Source: DATKKG01 sp035543015 (GTDB lineage Archaea; Thermoproteota; Nitrososphaeria; Conexivisphaerales; DTJL01). From it: a DNA stretch of 64,000 nucleotides. The notes under the pieces are model-generated. The model was not told where the DNA came from. It saw only the letters and a program-made list of their open reading frames with translations, and ran no database searches. Both the position numbers and the translations under genes were made by a program. The stretch is from the NCBI GenBank assembly GCA_035543015.1, contig DATKKG010000040.1, positions 12,679-76,678 on the forward strand. Reading direction: 5' to 3'. Every line of letters starts with the position of its first letter. Position 1 is the first letter of the stretch. This document shows positions 26,351 to 34,769 of this stretch, in pieces.

Positions 26351-27172
26351 TCATGAAGGCGATATCTTCGAGACCTCTTCCGCGAGGGCCCTGGTGGCTG
26401 CGTCCCTCTCCTGCACCAGCTGGAGCCTCTCGCTCTTCTTCGCTTCGAGGGCCGCCAAGGCCTCCGAAGCGCTCGCCAGCTGCCTCTTGCCTTCCCTGTA
26501 GAGCAGCTCCTCCCCCTGGACCGAGACTATCTGCGACTCGAGCTCCTCGAGCTCCTTCTGCAGACGAGCGGCCTCGGCCTCGTACTCCGCGGTGGAAGGG
26601 GGACTCTCCCCGAGGAACCTCTGCCAGAGCCGGCGGGCGTTGGCCTGGCCCTTGACCCTGGAGATGGTGGCCCGCTGGTCCTCCAATTCCGACGCGACCT
26701 TCTCCTGCCGTCTCTTCAGGTCGGCGAGCTGGGAGCCGAAGTAGGAGGCGTCGCGGTTGCCCAACGCCTGGATGACCTTCGCCTCCGCTTCCCTGGCCTG
26801 CGCGATCTGGGCATCGAGGTCGGGCGACGACGCCGACCTGGAGAGGGAATCCAGGATGTCTGCCTTCCTGGCCCTGTAGCTCTCGGTGATGAGAGCCGGC
26901 GCCGGCAGGTTCGCTTCGAAGTCCTCCAGAAGGAGGCGCAGGCTCTTCATCCACCCTTCCAAGCCGTAGTCGGAGCCGGGGACGAAGGTCTGCTTCCCCA
27001 GCCTCTCGAGCGACTGGACGGTCCTGTCCTTCAAGGTCTGAAGGTCGGCCGGGGGCTCACTTTCGGTGAGGTGTATCCTGTGCTCGTGGAACTCCTGCTT
27101 CCGATGCTTGACCTTCTTCGAAGAGGAGCCCCTGCGCGCGTAGGAGCCTCCCCTTCCTCCGTAGCCGGACAT
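26351..27172 (-). CDS. Coiled-coil protein with basic N-terminus
   Basis: 273 residues. The first 30 are Gly/Ser/Arg-rich and basic (GYGGRGGSYARRG, SSKKVKHRKQ), like a nucleic-acid-binding tail. Residues ~95-265 are mostly charged coiled coil (Ala, Glu, Leu, Gln, Arg). No membrane segment. No family recognised; a chromosome- or RNA-associated scaffold is one possibility. A longer frame to 27196 is excluded by box A TTTTAAGAAT (27199-27208), which favours ATG 27172. Confidence 0.78.
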   Translation of the reverse strand: MSGYGGRGGSYARRGSSSKKVKHRKQEFHEHRIHLTESEPPADLQTLKDRTVQSLERLGKQTFVPGSDYGLEGWMKSLRLLLEDFEANLPAPALITESYRARKADILDSLSRSASSPDLDAQIAQAREAEAKVIQALGNRDASYFGSQLADLKRRQEKVASELEDQRATISRVKGQANARRLWQRFLGESPPSTAEYEAEAARLQKELEELESQIVSVQGEELLYREGKRQLASASEALAALEAKKSERLQLVQERDAATRALAEEVSKISPS

Positions 27173-27226
27173 TACGCGGCTAGTCAGGTGGAGCACGGTT
27201 TTAAGAATTAGCCGCGCCGGAGCCCG

Positions 27227-27625
27227 CTAGGGCCCGGGGGAGCCGGCCGCGGCCGAGCCGCCGTCGATGACCCTCTCCCTGAACCTCCGCATGGCCAGGC
27301 CGCGGCATTCCATGCGCCCCGACCTGAACCTCTCTTCGACCATCAGACAGCGGTAGTAGCCCACGGAGACCAGGCGTAGGGCGGAGAGGACGAGGTCGGC
27401 GTCCTCCTGCCTGATCTTCACCTGTCCGTCCCTCGGGTTCAGGAGCACGGCCACGGCGTTCTCCAGGTCCCTCTTTCCCGAAATCTGGGTGGCGGCCAGC
27501 CTGTCGTCGGCTTCCCTGAGGATCCCAAGGATGACGTCTCCAGCGCCGTCCTCCAGGTCCCTGTCGTTGACGCGGTCGGCCAGGGCTTCGAGCTCCTGCC
27601 AGAACCGCCCGAGGGAGTCGTCCAA
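27227..27625 (-). CDS. Helical hypothetical protein
   Basis: 132 residues, predicted all-helical and soluble (FWQELEALADRVNDRDLED...). It has one central Cys pair-free region and a flexible Gly/Pro/Ala tail. No family recognised. TTG 27625 lies exactly 26 nt from the centre of box A (CTATTAACG on the plus strand, 27647-27655), so the transcript would start at the codon itself. Transcribed in the same direction as the coiled-coil gene and 54 bases upstream of it. Confidence 0.68.
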   Translation of the reverse strand: MDDSLGRFWQELEALADRVNDRDLEDGAGDVILGILREADDRLAATQISGKRDLENAVAVLLNPRDGQVKIRQEDADLVLSALRLVSVGYYRCLMVEERFRSGRMECRGLAMRRFRERVIDGGSAAAGSPGP

Positions 27626-27699
27626 CGCAATGCGAGCCGCTGTCGCCTATTAACGGCCTGGGCGGTGGTCGTTATCTACGTCCCGCCGTTTGGAGGGTG

Positions 27700-27852
27700 A
27701 TGCCGCGGTTGCCCAAGAGATGCGCCGTGTGCGGGCAGGTCGTGGTGCCCGGCGAAGGCGAGATGTACTACTGCAAGATGGTGCACAGCCGCTGCAAGGG
27801 GTTCGCCAGGCTGAGGGTCATGGTCGGGCTGCCGCCGTACAGGAAGCGGTAG
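27700..27852 (+). CDS. 50-residue zinc-finger protein
   Basis: Very small gene. The N-terminus is basic, followed by CAVCG, then YYCKMVHSRCKGF, giving a CxxC...C...C knuckle (with a nearby His) and a basic tail ending PPYRKR. Typical of archaeal mini zinc fingers that bind nucleic acid or protein; target unknown. ATG at leaderless distance from box A GTTATCTAC (27671-27679). The preceding GGAGGG touches the start codon too closely to act as a Shine-Dalgarno site. Confidence 0.72.
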   Translation: MPRLPKRCAVCGQVVVPGEGEMYYCKMVHSRCKGFARLRVMVGLPPYRKR

Positions 27853-27955
27853 GGGCTTGGGGGGAGGCCACTGGGGAGGCCTCCCCCACGGCGGCGGACG
27901 CGACAGGAGGAATCCATAAGACTTCAGTCTGCGATACTTACGGTGGAGCGGACCG

Positions 27956-28528
27956 TTGAGCCTGGAAGCGGCGTGGGCCCACATCCTCAACCCGGGGCAG
28001 GAGAAGCTGAACCTAGAGGTCTCCGCCCTGGGAGTCATGGCCAACGGCGAGGTGGACGAGAAGATAGCGAGCCGGCCGTACAGGTTCCACTATTCGGTCC
28101 TCTGCGACCCCGACTGGAACCTGAAGCAGCTCACGGTGGAGCGGATCGGCCATCCGACTACAGGGATAACCCTCTTCACCGACGGGCGGGGGAGGTGGTA
28201 CAACGCGGCCTGCGAGGAGCTGAAGGCGCTCGAGGGATGCTCCGACATGGAGCTCTCCGCGTCCGCCTTCACGAACACGATACCCATAAGGAGGCTGGAC
28301 CTCTCGGAGAACGAGAGGGCCGAGCTGAGGGTGGCCTTCGTCGACGCGTACACGCTCGGAGTGGGGGTCTCGCAGCAGAGGTATACATGCCTGCGCAGGG
28401 GGGAGAGCGAAAGCGCCTACTTCTACGAAGGCCTGGCGACGGGCATCAGGGTCGAGATCAAGGTGGACGCCGACGGCCTGGTCCTCGACTACCCCAACGT
28501 TTTCAGGCGGAACCTGGAACGGGGTTAG
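27956..28528 (+). CDS. Putative glycolipid-binding family protein
   Basis: 190 residues covering the whole family: N-terminal alpha/beta part with YRFHYSVLCDPDW, the central FTNTIPIRRLDL, the QRYTCLRR motif and the C-terminal LVLDYPNVFRR. These match the putative glycolipid-binding family (PF06475, formerly DUF1089), mostly known from bacteria; no function has been firmly shown to my knowledge. No signal peptide. TTG start; box A CCATAAGACT at 27914-27923. A GNAT gene follows after 46 bases. Confidence 0.82.
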   Translation: MSLEAAWAHILNPGQEKLNLEVSALGVMANGEVDEKIASRPYRFHYSVLCDPDWNLKQLTVERIGHPTTGITLFTDGRGRWYNAACEELKALEGCSDMELSASAFTNTIPIRRLDLSENERAELRVAFVDAYTLGVGVSQQRYTCLRRGESESAYFYEGLATGIRVEIKVDADGLVLDYPNVFRRNLERG

Positions 28529-28574
28529 GCCGGACGGCCATGGAGGTCCGCTGAGAGGTGCTCGGGCACTGACC

Positions 28575-29081
28575 TTGGAGGTCCGAAGGATGGGGGCGCA
28601 GGACGTCGCGGCCGTGTCGAGGTTCATCAGGGAGGCGTGGAGGGAGGCCGGGCCCGGGGCGCTGGGCTGGTCCGGAGCCACGGAGGAGGACATAGCTGAG
28701 ATCTCCTCGGAGGGCTTCCTGGAGAGGTCCGCCGGGGACCCCGGCCAGGACTTCTTCATAGCGCTGGACGGAGGCCGCGTGGTTGGCATGGCCGTCGGCC
28801 GGGCCGGCGAGGTGGACGAGGTGGAGCTGAGCGGCATCGTGGTGATCCAGAGCCTCGTGGGCAGAGGCATAGGAGGGAGGCTCTTCGAGAAGGTTCAAGG
28901 ATCTGCGGAAGTGCGGGGGGCGAGGCGCATCGTGGTCAAGACGGAGGAGTCCAACGACAGGGCCATCTCATTCTACACGCGCAACGGCTTCGAGCTCGTG
29001 GGGAGGAAGACGGAGAAGGTGGGCGAGACCAACGTCAGGCTCGCCCTGCTCTCGAAGGACCTCCGCGAAGGCCGGGCCTAG
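28575..29081 (+). CDS. GNAT family N-acetyltransferase
   Basis: 168 residues. The acetyl-CoA pyrophosphate loop is in SLVGRGIGGRLFE (pattern Q/R-x-x-G-x-G/A), followed by VVKTEESNDRAISFYTRNGFE, the classic C-terminal GNAT block. Acyl acceptor unknown (amino acid, peptide or small amine). TTG start, downstream of the glycolipid-binding-family gene and without a clear box A of its own, so probably cotranscribed. Confidence 0.92.
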   Translation: MEVRRMGAQDVAAVSRFIREAWREAGPGALGWSGATEEDIAEISSEGFLERSAGDPGQDFFIALDGGRVVGMAVGRAGEVDEVELSGIVVIQSLVGRGIGGRLFEKVQGSAEVRGARRIVVKTEESNDRAISFYTRNGFELVGRKTEKVGETNVRLALLSKDLREGRA

Positions 29082-29107
29082 GCGGTCTTCAGCTGGCTGG
29101 AGCCTTC

Positions 29108-30742
29108 CTAGAACTCCATGTCGGAGAGGAACCTCCGCAGCCCACTACTGCAGTAGAGCCAAGACAGGGCGAGGAGCACCGTCCCAACCCCGGCGGTCAG
29201 GGCGACAACGAGGCCGACCGTCCCCCACTCGCCCAGCCCCAGGGAGGCCAGGTAAGGCGATATGAGGTAAAACATGAACGGCGCCAGCACGGCCAGGGTC
29301 GCCACGAAGCCCCCGACGAAGGTGACGAAGAACCCCGTGCCCGTCATGAAGCGCGCGCGAGGTCCGAGAGTGAAATCGGGGAAGCGGGTCCCGGACCCGA
29401 GCCCGAAGTAGGACTGTATGAGGATGATGAATGCGAGGGCCACCGACATGATCAGGAGCTGGCCGGGAGGGACGGGGATGAGGGCTTGCAGAAGCGCCAG
29501 GACGGCGCCCACGCTCAGGCCGGATATCACCACGGGGAAGAGGAGCTTCCCCCGGCCCAGCTCGGTGGGCGTTATGGGGAGCATGTAGATGTTCGCTATC
29601 GACCTACCTTCCTGGCCGATGCTGATCGAAGAGAGCATTATCGGAAGGATCGTCGAGAGGGTGCTCAGGCTGATGAGCATCACAACGATGCCGTCGGAGC
29701 CGTAGGCTCCGCTGAGCGAGTCCGCTACGAAGATCACAGCCACCACCACCGGGATCGCGAGGAACCGCGCCATCTCCCTCCTTCTAACCAGGGACCTGAA
29801 GTCCTTCATGGCCAGGGCGAAGGCGGTCTGGTCCAGCCAGAGGAACGAGCGGCCCTGAGGGACGTAGACGGGCGAGGAGGCCGCCTCGATGGTGACCGGC
29901 GCCGGCGACCAGTACTTCTCCCGAAGGTAGGCGGAGAGGTAGAACAAGGAGACCGCGAAGGCGAGGCTGAGGCCCAGGAAGGCGTAGCCCTTGAGGGGTT
30001 CGGAGCTCAGGAGGGCGACCAGGGCGACCGAAGGCCACACCACTGGGACGAACCAGGCCAGGCTCACCCCGTTGACGATGGCGTTCAGCAGGAACATCAT
30101 GTTCTGGCCCTGAAACGCAAGGTCCATGGCGGAAATGAGGACGACGACCGCCACTATCCTGCCGATGGAGCTCAGCTTCCTGTTCCTGGTGTAGACCTCG
30201 TTCGAGATCCTGTTCATGACGGACCTGAGGATCTCGACGACGACAGCGCCGAGGAAGACGGCGACCAGGGAGAGGACCAGCAGGGAGGGGAGGACGGAGG
30301 CGTATCCCATGCCGACGGCCAGGGGGAACATGATCCCGAGGCCGAGGGCCAGGAGAGGGCTGTAGGCGAAGTCGAGAGATAGGCACGACGCGACGACGTA
30401 TTCTCGAGGGGAGAGGGGCAGCCAGTTCACGGCCTCGCTGGAGCCGAGCCCGCTCACGGTCCCCAGCTCGAAGAGGATCCCAGCGAAGATGACAGCGGAG
30501 GTCAGGATCAAGGGGAACGAGACTATCCCCGAAACGGTGATGGAGTCGACCAAGCTCTCCAGCTCGACGGGGACTATCGACACCACCCAGGAGAAGAAGA
30601 CGTAGGCGGGCGCGAACGCGAGGAGGTCAATGACCGCGAAGGACTTCGGGCTGGAGAAGAAGCTCCTCCTGCCCGGCCTGCTGGCTCTGAAGTAGGACTT
30701 GAAGAGCACCGTCGCCAGGCTCTCCACCGTGTCCCAGTTCAA
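29108..30742 (-). CDS. Large ABC exporter permease, about 12 helices
   Basis: 544 residues, with two sets of about six membrane helices separated by a cytosolic segment containing LDQTAFALAMKDFRSLVRRREM. This duplicated ABC-2-like layout is common in archaeal exporters. TTG start sits inside the ATPase stop (TTGA overlap). Partner of the ATPase at 30739. No conserved polar motif reveals a substrate. Confidence 0.88.
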   Translation of the reverse strand: MNWDTVESLATVLFKSYFRASRPGRRSFFSSPKSFAVIDLLAFAPAYVFFSWVVSIVPVELESLVDSITVSGIVSFPLILTSAVIFAGILFELGTVSGLGSSEAVNWLPLSPREYVVASCLSLDFAYSPLLALGLGIMFPLAVGMGYASVLPSLLVLSLVAVFLGAVVVEILRSVMNRISNEVYTRNRKLSSIGRIVAVVVLISAMDLAFQGQNMMFLLNAIVNGVSLAWFVPVVWPSVALVALLSSEPLKGYAFLGLSLAFAVSLFYLSAYLREKYWSPAPVTIEAASSPVYVPQGRSFLWLDQTAFALAMKDFRSLVRRREMARFLAIPVVVAVIFVADSLSGAYGSDGIVVMLISLSTLSTILPIMLSSISIGQEGRSIANIYMLPITPTELGRGKLLFPVVISGLSVGAVLALLQALIPVPPGQLLIMSVALAFIILIQSYFGLGSGTRFPDFTLGPRARFMTGTGFFVTFVGGFVATLAVLAPFMFYLISPYLASLGLGEWGTVGLVVALTAGVGTVLLALSWLYCSSGLRRFLSDMEF

Positions 30743-31509
30743 AGCTTGAGTGCCTCCACGATCCTCTCCGTGTCTTCGCTTCCGGTGAGCTTAAGGAAGG
30801 TCTCCTCCAGGGTTGACCCGGGGAGGCCGGCCTTCTCTCGAAGTTCGCGGGCGGTGCCTTCGGCGATCACGCTGCCCTCGTTCATTATGACTATCCTCTG
30901 GCACACCGCCTCGGCGATTTCGAGCACGTGGGTGCTGAAGAGTATGGAGACCCCTTCCGAGGACAGCCTGTTCAGGATGTCCTTGATGATCCTCGCGGAC
31001 CTGGGGTCGAGGCCGTTGAGGGACTCGTCCAGTATGAGCACCCTCGGCCTGTGCATCAGGGCGGCGACGAAGGCCACCTTCTGCTTCATGCCCTGTGAGA
31101 AGCCGCTCATGACCTCGTTCACGTGCTCCGTCATCTGGAGGGCTCCAAGGAGCTCGGACACGCGCTCCTTCCTCTCGGCGGGCGGGATGCCATAGGCGGT
31201 CCCGATGAAATCGAGATACTCTGACGCGGTGAGGTACTCGTAGAGGTAGGGCGTCTCGGGGACGTAGCCCACGAGGCGCTTGGCCGCTATCGGCTGGGTG
31301 CGGACGTCGATGCCGCAGACCGATATGCCGCCGCCGTCGGGCTTCATGATGCCCATTATCATCCTCATCGTGGTGCTCTTGCCCGAGCCGTTGGGTCCAA
31401 GGAGGCCCAGGATCTCACCGGGGCCAACGAATAGCGAAAGGTCCCTTACGGCAACCTTGGGACCGAAGGACTTGGTTACGTGGCTGACGATGACACCGGT
31501 TGCTGACAT
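30739..31509 (-). CDS. ABC transporter ATP-binding protein
   Basis: 256 residues. Walker A GPNGSGKST, signature variant FSQGMKQK, Walker B VLILDESL with D-loop NGLDP (the Pro after the catalytic Glu is replaced by Ser), and switch His in STHVLE. CcmA-like. ATG start with box A GCTATAAGC on the minus strand (31539-31547). First gene of a two-gene exporter operon with the permease at 29108. Confidence 0.94.
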   Translation of the reverse strand: MSATGVIVSHVTKSFGPKVAVRDLSLFVGPGEILGLLGPNGSGKSTTMRMIMGIMKPDGGGISVCGIDVRTQPIAAKRLVGYVPETPYLYEYLTASEYLDFIGTAYGIPPAERKERVSELLGALQMTEHVNEVMSGFSQGMKQKVAFVAALMHRPRVLILDESLNGLDPRSARIIKDILNRLSSEGVSILFSTHVLEIAEAVCQRIVIMNEGSVIAEGTARELREKAGLPGSTLEETFLKLTGSEDTERIVEALKL

Positions 31510-31626
31510 CTTCCGCAGGCTGGGACCGCACCTCCGTGCTTATAGCGTTGCCTCAGGTTGGCCGGAAGAGGAACCTAGGCCGGCGACGGCATCCATATCT
31601 ACCTGAAACCTCTACCGGGAGAAGGC

Positions 31627-32415
31627 GTGACCGTCGACCCTCTGCTTCCGGTCAAGCTCGTGGCCGTGCCTGTCCTCGTGCTCGCGGCCAGCCTGGCTGC
31701 CCGGAGATGGGGTCCCTCCGTGGGCGGGTTCGTAATAGGGCTCCCTCTGACCTCCGGCCCCGTCCTGGTCTTCTTGGCGCTCGAGCAGGGCGTCGGGTTC
31801 GCCTCCTCGGCCGCCGTGAGCACCCTTCTGGGCGTCGTGCCGCTGTCCGTCTATTGCCTGACGTACGCCCGTGCGGCGTTCCGGTTCGGGTGGAGGGCGA
31901 CCCTGGCACTGAGCACCATGGTCTACTTCGCGATCGCCGCGGTCCTCAGCCAGGTGGATACCCTAGCCGTGGTGGGTCTGGGGGCGGCCCTGACCACGAT
32001 ACTTGCCTCCCTCTACCTGATGCCCAGGAGCAGGGGCGAGACTTCCGAAAGGCCTCTGCCTAGGTGGGAGATCCTGGCGAGGATTGTCGCCGCGACTTCG
32101 CTTGTCATCCTGATCACCGAGGGGGCATCCCTGCTGGGACCCAGGTGGAGCGGCCTGCTCGCGCCATACCCCATCTACGCCACGGTTTTCGCCGTTTTCA
32201 TGCACAGGTTCGATGGCCCTACGTCCAGCGGCCCGTTCCTCAGGGGCGTCGTCGCATCAGCACTTTCCTCTTCCGCCTTCTTCTTCACGTTCTCCTCAAC
32301 GGTGCTTCCGCTGGGGATAGCCATCTCAGCGATCCTCGCGCTGTCGGCCACCGTCCTCGTCCAGGGGACCATGCTTTTCGCGGGCGCGGGACTGTGGCGC
32401 GACGGTGACAGGTAG
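31627..32415 (+). CDS. Multi-pass membrane protein of unknown function
   Basis: 262 residues, about eight to nine membrane helices. Conserved-looking block GGFVIGLPLTSGPVLVFLALE after helix 1, a pattern I associate with uncharacterised membrane proteins of bacteria and archaea. GTG start; box A CATATCTAC (31593-31601). Divergent from the ABC ATPase operon. Function not inferable. Confidence 0.8.
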   Translation: MTVDPLLPVKLVAVPVLVLAASLAARRWGPSVGGFVIGLPLTSGPVLVFLALEQGVGFASSAAVSTLLGVVPLSVYCLTYARAAFRFGWRATLALSTMVYFAIAAVLSQVDTLAVVGLGAALTTILASLYLMPRSRGETSERPLPRWEILARIVAATSLVILITEGASLLGPRWSGLLAPYPIYATVFAVFMHRFDGPTSSGPFLRGVVASALSSSAFFFTFSSTVLPLGIAISAILALSATVLVQGTMLFAGAGLWRDGDR

Positions 32416-32435
32416 AACGCTCGCGTCCGCGCGCC

Positions 32436-32624
32436 CTAGGTGCCGCGACCCTTCCCCAGGAAACCTAGAAGCGTGAAGACCGCCCCGATCAGTATCAGCG
32501 CGACGGCAAGCGCATGCCCGCTGCCCAGGTCCACGGTCCCGCGTAGAAGGTCTATGCCCATGGCGACGAGCGTGATCACGAGGCAGAGGAAGCCCGCGTA
32601 GAATATCTGGTCCGAAGCTTTCAA
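32436..32624 (-). CDS. Small two-helix membrane protein
   Basis: 62 residues: two hydrophobic helices joined by a short loop (LLRGTVDLGSG) and a basic end. No family recognised. TTG start; box A CTGTTAAAAA on the minus strand (32655-32664), about 35 nt upstream. Converges with the multi-pass membrane gene. Confidence 0.62.
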   Translation of the reverse strand: MKASDQIFYAGFLCLVITLVAMGIDLLRGTVDLGSGHALAVALILIGAVFTLLGFLGKGRGT

Positions 32625-32711
32625 AGCCGTTCGCCGAGAGCTGCTGGAGCCCTCCTTTTTAACAGTCCGATGTCCGGGCCCGCCATCGACGTGCGTTTGC
32701 GGCTGTGCGGG

Positions 32712-33539
32712 TCAGGAGACGGGCGGCGCTCCCCTCCCAGGCTCAGCCGCTGGTCGACGCAGAAGGCCTCGGAAGGGGGCGGAGTAGTACACGGTGAGAA
32801 CCACGATGTACGGCACGACCAGGTAAAGGAGGACAATGGTGAGCGTCCCGCCCGTTACCACGAGGTAGGTCAGCGAGAAATCGTAGAACGCATGCGTCAT
32901 GATCGTAATGTAGAGGTTGCCCGTGAACTGGTACATGTAGGAGAAGGCGAGGGCGCTGAAGAGGAACCTGCCCACCGCAGCCATTGCGAGAGTCATTATC
33001 ACCCCGGTGGCATCCGAACCGGGGGCCACGCCGGCGAGGTCCGTGGGCACATGGACCAGGGAGAAGACCATGGCTGACACGAGGATGCCCTGAGTGATCC
33101 CGAACCTTCTGGCCGTTCCGATCTGGACGAACCCCCTGAACACGAACTCCTCCGTGAAGGCGACGATAATGATGCTAGCCGCGACAGCCCAAAGGGGGAG
33201 CCCTGCGACCACAGGCCTGAACGCCTGGGACCATCCGCCGGCCGCGTAGACGAGCGCGACGTTCCCAGCGAAGAAGACGGCGAGCAGGGGAAGGGAGAGG
33301 AGCAGGTTGTTCCTGCTGAGGCCGAGGTCCCCCCACTTTATCCCCTCCGCCCTCATGGCGAAGGCGCCGAGGCAGGCTATGACGATGTATCCCATCATCT
33401 GCTGTACGAAATCCACGTAGGGCCCGAAGCTCTTCCAGAACAGGGTCAACACCTGGGCGTCACGGTTCAGCAGGATGAGTAGCACAGTGAGTGCGAAGAC
33501 GAACAGGCCGCCCACAGCGGCGCTAGGCCTGCTGCTCAA
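32712..33539 (-). CDS. CPBP family intramembrane metalloprotease
   Basis: 275 residues, about eight helices. All three CPBP (Abi/Rce1) motifs are present: E130-E131-xxx-R135 in TEEFVFRG, F159-xxx-H163 in FSLVH, and H216-xxx-D220 in THAFYD. Family members cleave prenylated proteins, or mature or immunise against peptides. No bacteriocin gene is visible next to it. TTG start; box A GTTAAATAG on the minus strand (33573-33581). Confidence 0.93.
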   Translation of the reverse strand: MSSRPSAAVGGLFVFALTVLLILLNRDAQVLTLFWKSFGPYVDFVQQMMGYIVIACLGAFAMRAEGIKWGDLGLSRNNLLLSLPLLAVFFAGNVALVYAAGGWSQAFRPVVAGLPLWAVAASIIIVAFTEEFVFRGFVQIGTARRFGITQGILVSAMVFSLVHVPTDLAGVAPGSDATGVIMTLAMAAVGRFLFSALAFSYMYQFTGNLYITIMTHAFYDFSLTYLVVTGGTLTIVLLYLVVPYIVVLTVYYSAPFRGLLRRPAAEPGRGAPPVS

Positions 33540-33707
33540 TTCCTGATACAGCGCATCTCGCGGCTTCCCAACCTATTTAACGCATTGAGGGCGAACCGCG
33601 GCCAGTCCGAGCTGCGGGGTCTGCGGCGGCTCATGTGAGGACACGGCGCTGGCACGGCACAAGCAGGTGAAGCCAAATAAACAAGGAGGCGCCAAACGTA
33701 GAATGCG

Positions 33708-34763
33708 ATGAAGCCGAGCAAGACCGCTGGCACGATCTATCGGAAGGTGGCGAGGAAGGTCCTCGCCGAATCTCTCGGGATCAAGAAGGGCGATGCCGTG
33801 ACCGTCGAGACGTGGAGCAACTCCCTGGCGCTGGCGACCGCATTCTCTCTGGAAGCCAAGAGGATGGGCGCCGTCCCCATAATGCTTTACGAAGACGAAG
33901 ACACGTACGTCTTGGGGATACGCGTCGCGCCCAAGGAAGTCATCGGCGCCATGGGGAAGCATGAATACAGCCTGCTCTCCTCCACCGATGCTTACGTCTT
34001 CATGCCGGGACCCCCAATCGCCTCGTACAGCAAGACAGTCACAAGGCAGGAGTACATCGATTCGACCAGGTACAACGACTCGTGGTACAAGGCCGCCGAG
34101 AAGGCGAAGCTGAGGGGCGCGAGGCTCACCACGGGCTACATCGGCACAGACATGGCCGAGGTCCTGGGCAAGACCGTCGACGAGACCGTGGGCGTTCAGC
34201 TGAAGGCCGCCTTGGTGGACTTCGGTGTGGTCGATCGCCTCGCGAAGGGGCTCGCCGCGAAGATGAAGGACGCGGCTAAGGGCTCCCTCAAGGGACCAGG
34301 AACGGACCTCGCATTCGAGTTCAAGGGCGAGCTGGAGGTCCAGGACGGAAGGACCGACGCCGAAGACGTCGCTTCAGGGAACAACGTCTGTTACGTGCCT
34401 CCGGGCTTCGTGTACAAGGAGTTCGACCGGGGCTCCGTGAACGGCAGGGTGGCTCTTTCGCCGACCCTCACCCGGTTCGGCATGCTCAGGGATGCCACCG
34501 TCGAGGTCAAAGAGGGGGCGATGGTGAACTGGCGCTCAGGGGGCTCTCCGGAGGTCCTCAGGGCCCTGGAGGCGGTGATCCCGGAGAAGTCGCGCGTCCT
34601 CTACGGGATGACCGTGGGCGTCAATCCCGAGATGAGGTTCGGATATGGCCAGGACAGGTTCCCTGCGGGCTCCATAGGCCTGTCGGGACCGTTCGCAGGC
34701 ATCGTCAGGGGAGCCAACCTGAAGGCCGCAGGCGCCTCGCTGGTCAGGGGAGGAGCCCTCTAG
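33708..34763 (+). CDS. Aminopeptidase-T (M29)-like protein lacking metal ligands
   Basis: 351 residues with the domain order of the M29/leucyl-aminopeptidase-like family: helical N-terminus (RKVLAESLGIKKGDAVTVET), middle region, and a C-terminal metal-site domain. Where active relatives read PTGE, this reads PPGF. The GIGLNP-type block is GVNPEMRFG, and the GTVHIALG-type His is missing (GSIGLSG). If the alignment holds, it is a catalytically dead homologue or uses another chemistry. ATG start, box A CAAATAAAC (33673-33681). Confidence 0.78.
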   Translation: MKPSKTAGTIYRKVARKVLAESLGIKKGDAVTVETWSNSLALATAFSLEAKRMGAVPIMLYEDEDTYVLGIRVAPKEVIGAMGKHEYSLLSSTDAYVFMPGPPIASYSKTVTRQEYIDSTRYNDSWYKAAEKAKLRGARLTTGYIGTDMAEVLGKTVDETVGVQLKAALVDFGVVDRLAKGLAAKMKDAAKGSLKGPGTDLAFEFKGELEVQDGRTDAEDVASGNNVCYVPPGFVYKEFDRGSVNGRVALSPTLTRFGMLRDATVEVKEGAMVNWRSGGSPEVLRALEAVIPEKSRVLYGMTVGVNPEMRFGYGQDRFPAGSIGLSGPFAGIVRGANLKAAGASLVRGGAL

Positions 34764-34769
34764 GGGCCC

